DNA from: Prolixibacteraceae bacterium
GTDB taxonomy: Bacteria > Bacteroidota > Bacteroidia > Bacteroidales > Prolixibacteraceae
Length of the DNA stretch: 44,687 bases
Reading direction: 5' to 3'
Assembly (NCBI GenBank): GCA_029265875.1
Contig: JAJUGS010000002.1
Span: 1-44,687, forward strand
Shown here one piece after another: positions 24,938-35,046 of this stretch (positions within the stretch are counted from its first letter, which is position 1; the number at the start of each line of letters is the position of its first letter). The position numbers and the translations under genes are program-made. The notes below the pieces were generated by a model. The model worked only from the letters and a program-made list of their open reading frames with translations, did no database searches and was not told the DNA's origin.

Positions 24938-25858
24938 TTACCAGGTTCTGTTTTTCATATATTCATCCAATTCTTTTCGCGACATGGGCAGTTCGCCGGG
25001 ATTTTCATCGAGCCATTTCAGAAAAGCCTGTTTGATTTCGTCGGTCCATTGCGTGTCAATCTGTCCCGGCGTATATACTCCTTTCCGCAGCATTTCGTGA
25101 CCGAACTTGTCGCGCAGACCAATGAACTCGCCGGTTAGCACCACTTTTTCAACCAGGTGTGCCGGAACAAAAATCACTCCCTCGCGTTTTGCCAGCACCA
25201 CATCGCCCGGCAGAACAGTTGCCCTTCCAATTCGGATTGGAACGTTGATTCCTGTAACAGTCATATTCTGAATAAACGAAGGATCCCAGCCGCGCACAAA
25301 ACAATTAAATCCTTCAATTTTCGACAAGCCTTCAATGTCGCGAACACTGCCATCGAAAACCACACCTGTTTTTGATTTTGAAAAAATGGAATTTCCCAGG
25401 TTATCGCCAATTAAAGTTCCGTCAATTACTTTTCCAAAGCCATCGGCCACATAAACATCGCGTTCTTTCAGCATATCGATGGGCCAGGAGTTGGTGGCGC
25501 CAATCCGCTTTTCTGCTTCGCCTGTTTTTTTGATGGGTTCGGCCATATCGGGGCGGGTGGGCATGTATTGCACGGTGAGTGCACGGCCCACAAAAGGCTT
25601 GTCGTTCAGCATTTGCCAGCCACCTTCAAACTGGCAGTTGTAGCCCTCGTTACGCAAAACACCCCAGGCTTCTTCGATTGAGAGGTTAAGAAGACGGTCC
25701 ATCAGGTCATCAGGAACAAGCGGGCGGCCATATTTGTCACGTTCGCCTTTCCACTGCGATGAAAAATATTCAATTTTTTCGGCTGTAGGCACAATCTGAG
25801 CTTGCAATTCAATGCAGGAAGCTGCTATCAAAATCATTAATAAAAAGGTCGTTTTCAT
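24938..25858 (-). CDS. Exported RraA-like aldolase/decarboxylase
   Basis: A 306-residue RraA-family protein with an N-terminal signal sequence (M-K-T-T-F-L-L-M-I-L-I-A-A-S-C..L-Q-A-Q); either a type I signal or a weak lipobox at Cys15. The active-site pattern is kept: G151-D-N-L154 and R173-D174 in D-G-S-V-R-D. Characterised relatives are Mg-dependent 4-hydroxy-4-methyl-2-oxoglutarate/oxaloacetate aldolases or decarboxylases, normally cytoplasmic, or the RNase E regulator RraA, so an export signal is unusual. It is longer than typical RraA (about 160-230 residues), with extra residues at both ends. The gene lies 28 bases after the BASS transporter and in one run with the enolase-superfamily gene, suggesting the two enzymes serve one pathway. 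Confidence 0.87.
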   Translation of the reverse strand: MKTTFLLMILIAASCIELQAQIVPTAEKIEYFSSQWKGERDKYGRPLVPDDLMDRLLNLSIEEAWGVLRNEGYNCQFEGGWQMLNDKPFVGRALTVQYMPTRPDMAEPIKKTGEAEKRIGATNSWPIDMLKERDVYVADGFGKVIDGTLIGDNLGNSIFSKSKTGVVFDGSVRDIEGLSKIEGFNCFVRGWDPSFIQNMTVTGINVPIRIGRATVLPGDVVLAKREGVIFVPAHLVEKVVLTGEFIGLRDKFGHEMLRKGVYTPGQIDTQWTDEIKQAFLKWLDENPGELPMSRKELDEYMKNRTW

Positions 25859-25886
25859 GTTATTTTGTTTTATTTGGTTTAGAAAA

Positions 25887-27218
25887 TTATTCCGATGGGT
25901 TACGGCTACGCCACCAGGTAGCCAGTGTTGAGCCGGTAATATTCATCAGCGGGCCAAACACGGCAGGTGCCAGTCCCACGGTAGCCACTTTCCCCATTTG
26001 AAGTGCCAGTCCGGAAGCCAGTCCGCCATTTTGCATCCCTACTTCAAAGGTAATGGTCCGGCAGTCTTTTTCGGGCATTCGTAAAATAAAACGGGCTACC
26101 GAGTAACCAAGCCCATATCCAAAAGTATTGTGGATGAAACAGGCTGCAATTAACAACAACCCCACATCGAGCAGGCTGTCGCGTCCGGCAGCTGTGATGA
26201 TGGTAATGATAACCGCAATTCCTGCCATCGAAATAAAAGAAAGTCCTTTATCCAGCAGTGTTTTGTCGCCCTTGGCAAAATAGCGGAATGCCGCAGCTGC
26301 CAATGCCGGAAGAATGGCAAACCACAAAAAATCGGTGACAAGCATGTGAATTAACTGAACTCCGAAAAGTTTTCCGGCATTCAATGAAATGAGGTTTTTC
26401 AGTATAATAATGGCTGAATACGCCAAAAGTTGAAGAATCATAGCACGGCCTCGTGTATGGCGGTATGCCGCAATGTTAAAAATCAACCCGGCAACTATGG
26501 GAAGAATCACCATGTTGAAAATGTCGAGCATCATATTCCAGAAATTTACTTCCACCAGTTCTCCGGCCAAAAGCTTCATCAATAAGGGGGTCATAAACGG
26601 CGAGATGAGGGTGGTGATGGCTGTAATGGTAATCGACAGTGCCAGGTTGGCACGTGCAATGTATGACATTACATTGGAAGCCAAACCGCTGGGTGAACTT
26701 CCGATTAAGATCACACCGGCAGCAATTTCGGGAGGAAAACCGAAAACTGTGGCAATAGTAATGCCCAGAAATGGCATGATGGTGTATTGGCAGAGAATTC
26801 CGGCAATCACACCTTTGGGCATTTTTATCACGTTGGTCAGGTCGCTGAGTGCCATTTGTGAACCCATGCCAAACATGATGATTTGCAACAGCGGGATAAT
26901 CAGTTTTTTAAACTGAAAATTGCCGACACCCAGAAAATACTGCGGGAAATACAAGGAAACAGTAACGGCTGCAAAAATCCAGAGCGAATAAGAATAGCCT
27001 TTCAGGTTTTCCTTTCCGCGCACTCCCCATGCCAGCGAAACAAAAAACAGCACAAGCGCCACTCCTGAAAAAGTACTTTGCCCTGCAATCAAAAGGATTA
27101 AAAAAAGTAAAACGAATAGTAGTGCAGCATACAATATCCATTTATAAAAACGAGTGTTCATCATCTTCGAATAGCTGAAATTCCTGTATTCTAACTTTCT
27201 GATATACTCATCTTCCAT
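25887..27218 (-). CDS. BASS-family (bile acid:sodium symporter-like) transporter
   Basis: A 443-residue membrane protein with about ten to twelve hydrophobic segments. The BASS signatures are G-M-G-S-Q-M-A-L-S-D-L with I-G-S-S-P-S-G-L-A-S-N in the first half, and E-V-G-M-Q-N-G-G-L-A-S-G in the second, the crossed-helix Na-binding region. An extra N-terminal pair of segments precedes the core. BASS proteins move organic anions with sodium (bile acids, pyruvate, pantoate). The chosen ATG (27218) overlaps the stop of the upstream enolase-superfamily gene as TAATG; an ATG seven codons earlier is possible but overlaps more. Located between an exported dehydratase and an exported aldolase, it may import their product. 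The substrate is inference. Confidence 0.88.
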   Translation of the reverse strand: MEDEYIRKLEYRNFSYSKMMNTRFYKWILYAALLFVLLFLILLIAGQSTFSGVALVLFFVSLAWGVRGKENLKGYSYSLWIFAAVTVSLYFPQYFLGVGNFQFKKLIIPLLQIIMFGMGSQMALSDLTNVIKMPKGVIAGILCQYTIMPFLGITIATVFGFPPEIAAGVILIGSSPSGLASNVMSYIARANLALSITITAITTLISPFMTPLLMKLLAGELVEVNFWNMMLDIFNMVILPIVAGLIFNIAAYRHTRGRAMILQLLAYSAIIILKNLISLNAGKLFGVQLIHMLVTDFLWFAILPALAAAAFRYFAKGDKTLLDKGLSFISMAGIAVIITIITAAGRDSLLDVGLLLIAACFIHNTFGYGLGYSVARFILRMPEKDCRTITFEVGMQNGGLASGLALQMGKVATVGLAPAVFGPLMNITGSTLATWWRSRNPSE

Positions 27219-28591
27219 TAGCTCCACTGCCGGTCCCACGAATTACGGTTATTCCATTCTTCAGTGGGCGCAAAGAGTTTTTCACCGGGTTTCAGATGTT
27301 CTTTTACCACTTCTTCGTTCAGGTCGATTCCAAGTCCCGGCGCGTCGGTCACACTGGCAAAACCTTTATCTGATAGTGGTTTTTTGCCGGTTACATAATC
27401 CTCCCAATAGGGCGTGTCCACGTCATGATGTTCCAAAGCAATAAAGTTTTGTGTGGCCGCGGCACAATGAACGTTGGCCATAAACGAAACCGGTGTTCCG
27501 GCAAAATGCATGGCCATCGGCACGCCTTTTTCCTCGGCATAATCGCCGATTTTCTTGGTTTCCAGAATGCCTCCTGCTGTTGCCAGGTCAGGCTGAATCA
27601 TATCCACAGCATGGTTATCAATTAAATCAATAAAAGCCTCTTTGCCAAAAATATCTTCACCAGTGAGGGTGGGCGTGTTGATGGCATGTGAGATTTCCTT
27701 CCATTTTTCGGTATAAAACCAGGGAACCATATCTTCGAGCCAGGCAAGCTGGTATTTTTCGAGTGCATTGCCCAGCCTGATGGCGGTATTCGTATCGAAA
27801 TGACCGAAATGGTCGGCAGCAAGCGGTATTTCGTAGCCCACAATTTCGCGCACCTGGCGCACATAATCGGTTAATTTTTCGAGCCCGAGATCGGTAATCT
27901 GAATGCTGGTGAACGGGTGTTTTGTATTGCTCAGGTTTCCGGGATTGCTGGCATCCCACTCGCTTTGGCCACTCCAGAATTTTTCGCCAATCAGCGCACC
28001 GGTAATATCTTTAATCAGGCCAACGCCAAAATCCATTTTCAGAAAGGTGAATCCCTGTTCCATCCGTCGTTTCATCCGTTCGGCATAAACAGCAGGATCT
28101 TTTGAAGAGGGCGTGTCGGCATACAACCTTATTTTTTCGCGGTATTTGCCTCCCAGCAACTGGTACACCGGAACTCCGTAGGCTTTTCCGGCTAAATCCC
28201 AGAGAGCCATTTCGATACCAGATACTCCACCGCCTTGTCGCCCGTGAGCGCCGAATTGTTTGATGATTTTAAAAATCTGCTCCACGTTGCAGGGATTCAG
28301 CCCCAGGATCCGGCTTTTCAGAAAAAGTGCATAACGCGGATCGGCAATGTCGCGCACTTCGCCCAGCCCGTAAATATCCTGATTGGTGTAAATTTTCAGA
28401 ATAGGCCCGTCAGTGGTGTTTGCCACCCGCAGGTCGGTTATTTTCAGGTCTGAAGGATTTGAATTCCGTGATACCTTTTGTGTGGCATACTCAACACTGG
28501 CAGCCACATCGTTCGATTTGGCCAGAAAAGCAAGACTGAGCCCGCCAAGCATCGATTTTGTGAGGAAACTTCTTCTCCCGTTTTTGTTCAT
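27218..28591 (-). CDS. Enolase-superfamily (mandelate racemase/MLE-type) dehydratase with Tat signal
   Basis: A 457-residue protein starting with a twin-arginine signal (N-G-R-R-S-F-L, hydrophobic to about residue 32). The body has the MR/MLE N-terminal capping domain (50-160) and barrel, with metal ligands probably D260 (A-A-D-H-F-G-H), E286 (W-L-E-D) and E312 (T-G-E-D), K185 in F-L-K-M-D and H362 in A-M-H-F-A-G. Members mostly dehydrate sugar acids or racemise alpha-hydroxy or amino acids; the His-containing sites favour acid-sugar dehydratase, by inference. First gene of a run with the BASS transporter (TAATG overlap) and the RraA-like gene. It begins 107 bases after the TauE/SafE-type gene on the same strand. 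Confidence 0.9.
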   Translation of the reverse strand: MNKNGRRSFLTKSMLGGLSLAFLAKSNDVAASVEYATQKVSRNSNPSDLKITDLRVANTTDGPILKIYTNQDIYGLGEVRDIADPRYALFLKSRILGLNPCNVEQIFKIIKQFGAHGRQGGGVSGIEMALWDLAGKAYGVPVYQLLGGKYREKIRLYADTPSSKDPAVYAERMKRRMEQGFTFLKMDFGVGLIKDITGALIGEKFWSGQSEWDASNPGNLSNTKHPFTSIQITDLGLEKLTDYVRQVREIVGYEIPLAADHFGHFDTNTAIRLGNALEKYQLAWLEDMVPWFYTEKWKEISHAINTPTLTGEDIFGKEAFIDLIDNHAVDMIQPDLATAGGILETKKIGDYAEEKGVPMAMHFAGTPVSFMANVHCAAATQNFIALEHHDVDTPYWEDYVTGKKPLSDKGFASVTDAPGLGIDLNEEVVKEHLKPGEKLFAPTEEWNNRNSWDRQWS

Positions 28592-28698
28592 GGTTTATGC
28601 AGATTTAGTTAGTGTTGTAAATGTAAAAAAAGTTTTTTGTGAACTTCGCTTTAAACAGGATTCAAAAAAAAACAGGATTGTTCCCCCAAAACTGAATA

Positions 28699-29442
28699 CT
28701 AAAAGAACAAAGCAATGGCTGATAGAAAGGTAGCCACCACCACAAACCAGCGGTAACCGTCTTCTGAAATCAGTTTAGTGATTTTTATTCCAAGGAATGC
28801 GCCTAATGCAATGGCAGGCAGCAATGTAAGGTTGAATCCCAGTGTTTTCAGGGTGATGTTGTGCCAGCCCCAGATTTGCAGCGGCAGTTTAAAAACATTT
28901 ACAATAAAAAAGAACCAGGCTGCCGTGCCGATAAACTCTTTCTTTTGCAAATTCATCGAAAGCAAATACACACTCATAATCGGGCCGGCTGCGTTGCCGA
29001 TCATGGTTGAGAAACCGCCGGCAATGCCAAACGGAATGGCAAACCACGGTTTATGCGGAACAATGTCGTCATTTCTTTTCTTGGCAATCTCCTGCCAGAT
29101 CATCACAAAAAGACTGATGATAACGAGGATACCAATGAGATGTTTAAACTGTGTTGCCGAAATTCCTTTCCCAACCAGCAGCCCCGCGATGATTCCGGCA
29201 AAAGCCCAGGGAATTACTTTGAAGACAGTTTTCCAGTTGGCACTGCGATGGTAATAAGTAACGCCAAATACATCGGCCATGATCAGCATCGGCAAAACAA
29301 GCCCCGAAGAAGGCATTCCGCCAAAAATGAAAGCCATGAGCGGAACAACCAGTGTCCCCAATCCACTGACGCCGGTTTTTGCCATTCCAATCATCACCGC
29401 ACAAAGAATAGCCAGCAGCCACATCGAAAAAGTGAGTTCCAT
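28699..29442 (-). CDS. TauE/SafE-family permease (sulfite/sulfonate-type exporter)
   Basis: A 247-residue membrane protein with about eight hydrophobic segments in two repeated halves. The halves carry G-M-A-K-T-G-V-S-G-L-G and G-G-F-S-T-M-I-G-N-A-A-G-P, the glycine-rich signatures of the TauE/SafE family. Members export sulfite, sulfoacetate or related anions, and some take up other anions. It could belong with the dehydratase run downstream on the same strand, or with the sulfite-using cysteate synthase 790 bases away on the opposite strand. Neither link is proven. Confidence 0.9.
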   Translation of the reverse strand: MELTFSMWLLAILCAVMIGMAKTGVSGLGTLVVPLMAFIFGGMPSSGLVLPMLIMADVFGVTYYHRSANWKTVFKVIPWAFAGIIAGLLVGKGISATQFKHLIGILVIISLFVMIWQEIAKKRNDDIVPHKPWFAIPFGIAGGFSTMIGNAAGPIMSVYLLSMNLQKKEFIGTAAWFFFIVNVFKLPLQIWGWHNITLKTLGFNLTLLPAIALGAFLGIKITKLISEDGYRWFVVVATFLSAIALFF

Positions 29443-29573
29443 ACTTTTTGAAAAGCGCGAAATTAATATTTATTCAAAGTGTCTGCATTTTTAGTCATTA
29501 TCATCGTTTGATAAAACCTTTAAACAGAATCTTGTTTAATATTGCCAGAAATTCTGAAAACAGGGTTCCGTTT

Positions 29574-30179
29574 ATGAAGACTTTTTCCATCATTTCTGTC
29601 AGCTTGATAACTATTTTATTGGCTGTGAGTTATATCAGGCAACTTTTAAAAAAAGAGATTAAACCGGCATTGGCTATGTGGGTGATGTTTTCAATTGCTG
29701 TAGCCATGAGCCTGATAACTTATCTGAAAGAAGGAAATTATGGTTTTACCGATAACATTCTGAATTCGGTGGATGTGATTTATGTGGTTACTGTTTCGGT
29801 GGCCATCGCCATCTGGGGCGAAAAAAGCTCGAAAATCACCCGTTTCGATTTGGGTTGTCTCGTGGTCGTGGGGATGATTGTGGTTTTCTGGCTATTCACC
29901 CAAAATCACCTGGTTACCAATTTTATGATTCAGACAATTCTTGTTATCGCTTACTTTCCGGTTGTAAAACGACTGATTGAAACCCGCGAAAATACCGAAC
30001 CCTTTCTGGTTTGGACCGGAATGATGATTGCCCCCGTTTTTTCACTGCTTTCGAGTAAAGGATTGCTGGCGACGGTTTATTCGGTGCGGGCAATTATTTG
30101 CGTGGGCACACTTTTACTGATAATGCTGTGGATCGAATTTTCGGGGAGAAGAAGAAACGTGTTGAAAGAATCGGAATAA
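29574..30179 (+). CDS. Unidentified small multi-pass membrane protein
   Basis: I do not recognise the family. From ATG 29574 the protein has 201 residues and about seven hydrophobic segments, with short loops and a basic C-terminus (F-S-G-R-R-R-N-V-L-K). An upstream in-frame start at 29448 would add 42 non-membrane residues overlapping the divergent permease gene, so it is less likely. The size and seven-segment layout recall PQ-loop/SWEET-type or similar small transporters, but no PQ motif is seen. The probable cysteate synthase begins 48 bases downstream; a promoter-like box lies between, so joint transcription is uncertain. Confidence 0.72.
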   Translation: MKTFSIISVSLITILLAVSYIRQLLKKEIKPALAMWVMFSIAVAMSLITYLKEGNYGFTDNILNSVDVIYVVTVSVAIAIWGEKSSKITRFDLGCLVVVGMIVVFWLFTQNHLVTNFMIQTILVIAYFPVVKRLIETRENTEPFLVWTGMMIAPVFSLLSSKGLLATVYSVRAIICVGTLLLIMLWIEFSGRRRNVLKESE

Positions 30180-30189
30180 AAAAGACGTT

Positions 30190-30197
30190 TATATTTG
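30190..30197 (+). promoter_or_regulatory. -7 promoter box before the cysteate synthase gene
   Basis: TATATTTG matches TAnnTTTG and lies 30 bases before the ATG at 30228. GTTG at 30161-30164 is a weak and distant -33 candidate. Confidence 0.45.
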
Positions 30198-30227
30198 CAG
30201 CAAATTAAGTAAAAATCAAATTTGGAA

Positions 30228-31520
30228 ATGACCAGTCAATTCGTAAAAACCAACTACCAGTTACAATCGCTGAAAACCGGAAACATATTTGCCGATGCAG
30301 GCTGGACACTCGATGCACCGGGCGAAACCGACCCGACACTGGTACGCGCCATTTACGAAAAAAAGCAACTCACAGTTGGTCCCGAATCAATGGGAATTTA
30401 TCGCTTTGCCGACTGGCTCCCGGTAAACCGCATGTTGCAGGGTTCGTCGGCCCCGGTGACTTATAAAAGTGAGGGGCTGGCTAAAGAGCTCGGACTTGAA
30501 AATCTGTGGATTACGTTCAGTGGCTGGTGGCCCGAAAAAGGTGCACGGTTTAAAACCTGTTCATTTAAAGAAACTGAAGCTTACTCGGTTTGCGGAAGAA
30601 TGACCCCCGATATGAACAAAGTACTGGTGGTGGCTTCAGCCGGAAACACGGCCCGAGCTTTTGCCAAGGTTTGTTCCGATAATAACATTCCGCTTCTGCT
30701 CTGTGTTCCTGAAGACAATTTGGATGCACTCTGGTTTGATGCACCAATAAATGATTGTGTAAAACTTGTTTGCTGCAAAGCCGGGTGCGATTATTTCGAT
30801 GCCATTCATCTTTCGAATATTATTGCCGGAATGGAGGGGTTTATGGCCGAAGGAGGTGCCAAAAATGTGGCCCGCCGCGATGGAATGGGAACCACCATGC
30901 TTTCGGCAACCACCACCATCGGGCAGATTCCTGAATATTATTTCCAGGCTATCGGAAGCGGAACCGGCGCTATTGCAGCCTGGGAGGCCAACTTGCGCTT
31001 ATTGGCCGACGGACGTTTTGGTAACCGGAAAATGAAGCTGATGGTTTCACAAAATATACCTTTTGTGCCCATTCATAATGCCTGGAAAGCAGGTTCGCGT
31101 GTCATGATCCCGCTCGACGACAATCTGGCACGTCGGCAGGTGGAAGAAATTGATGCCAAAGTATTGTCGAACCGCAAACCGCCGTACCCCATTTTTGGCG
31201 GACTTTTCGATGCCCTGAATGATGCCGGAGGTGATATTTTATTAGCCACCAACGAACAGGCCCGGGCAGCCGCTCAACTTTTTCTCGAAACCGAAGGTAA
31301 CGATCTTCACCCCGCAGCGGCTGTGGCAACGGCAACATTAATCGATGCAGTCAAAAACGCGAAAGTTGAAAAAGATGCGATCATCATGCTGAACATCACC
31401 GGTGGGGGCGAACAAAAATTCAAAGCTGAAAATGAACTTTTTTACCTGAAACCGGCCTTGTTTTTCGATATGAACCCCGATGAAGAACTGGTTAAGGAAA
31501 AAGTTGGTTTGCTTTTCTGA
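30228..31520 (+). CDS. Probable cysteate synthase (PLP-dependent, threonine-synthase-like)
   Basis: A 430-residue fold-type II PLP enzyme. The Schiff-base lysine is probably K114 in T-C-S-F-K-E-T-E-A, where threonine synthases have S-F-K-D; the substrate/phosphate loop is A-S-A-G-N-T-A-R-A-F, and a G-G-G-E loop is near the end. The pattern fits cysteate synthase, which makes L-cysteate from O-phosphoserine and sulfite (known from Methanosarcina). In Bacteroidota similar enzymes supply cysteate for capnine-type sulfonolipids. No acyltransferase or dehydrogenase of that pathway is in this window. A TauE/SafE permease, a family that handles sulfite, lies nearby. ATG 30228 is preferred to the TTG two codons earlier. 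A divergent threonine synthase is the main alternative. Confidence 0.74.
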   Translation: MTSQFVKTNYQLQSLKTGNIFADAGWTLDAPGETDPTLVRAIYEKKQLTVGPESMGIYRFADWLPVNRMLQGSSAPVTYKSEGLAKELGLENLWITFSGWWPEKGARFKTCSFKETEAYSVCGRMTPDMNKVLVVASAGNTARAFAKVCSDNNIPLLLCVPEDNLDALWFDAPINDCVKLVCCKAGCDYFDAIHLSNIIAGMEGFMAEGGAKNVARRDGMGTTMLSATTTIGQIPEYYFQAIGSGTGAIAAWEANLRLLADGRFGNRKMKLMVSQNIPFVPIHNAWKAGSRVMIPLDDNLARRQVEEIDAKVLSNRKPPYPIFGGLFDALNDAGGDILLATNEQARAAAQLFLETEGNDLHPAAAVATATLIDAVKNAKVEKDAIIMLNITGGGEQKFKAENELFYLKPALFFDMNPDEELVKEKVGLLF

Positions 31521-31548
31521 AAAGCAAATTTGCGCCTGTTTTTGAATG

Positions 31549-31580
31549 ATTTATATCCATTCCGGAATAGGTATAAATCG
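31549..31580. promoter_or_regulatory. 32-bp near-perfect palindrome upstream of the GH2 gene
   Basis: The arms GATTTATATCCATTCC (31549-31564) and GGAATAGGTATAAATC (31565-31580) match at 14 of 16 positions with no loop. The dyad ends two bases before a TAATTTTG box (31582-31589), where a -33 element would lie, so it looks like an operator for a dimeric regulator rather than a terminator (no T-run). No regulator gene is adjacent. Confidence 0.68.
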
Positions 31581-31581
31581 T

Positions 31582-31589
31582 AATTTTGT
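31582..31589 (+). promoter_or_regulatory. -7 promoter box of the GH2 gene
   Basis: TAATTTTG is an exact TAnnTTTG match 46 bases before the GH2 start, directly after the palindrome. A TTTG at the usual distance is missing, consistent with a regulator-dependent promoter (inference). Confidence 0.5.
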
Positions 31590-31623
31590 CGTCTTTAAAT
31601 ACGAACAATTGCGTTATAATTAA

Positions 31624-34836
<3,213 letters not shown>

Positions 34837-34846
34837 GAATTTATTT

Positions 34847-35005
34847 TAACCGCGGAGACGCGGAGTTGCAGAGATTTTCTTTGCGGCTCCGCGTTTTTGT
34901 TTGAAGTATAACACCACAGATGAAATAGATTTACACAGAATTTTTACCACAATAGGCACATAGTTCACAAACTATTTTCTTCGCGTCTCCGCGTCTCTGC
35001 GGTTA
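34847..35005. repeat. MITE-like element with 19-bp terminal inverted repeats
   Basis: TAACCGCGGAGACGCGGAG (34847-34865) and CTCCGCGTCTCTGCGGTTA (34987-35005) are inverted repeats with one mismatch in 19, enclosing about 120 AT-rich bases. Inside the left end, ACGCGGAG (34858-34865) pairs with CTCCGCGT (34887-34894), followed by TTTTTG, which may end GH2 transcription. The GC-rich purine/pyrimidine ends contrast strongly with their surroundings. No coding sequence. Confidence 0.75.
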
Positions 35006-35046
35006 CTTATTCTGCTATCTTTAAACCACATTCTAAACCAATTTCT

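Noticed and set aside
29448-29573. 42-codon N-terminal extension of the small membrane protein
   Set aside because: It would begin next to the divergent permease start and code a non-membrane sequence without family resemblance; ATG 29574 directly precedes the first hydrophobic segment.
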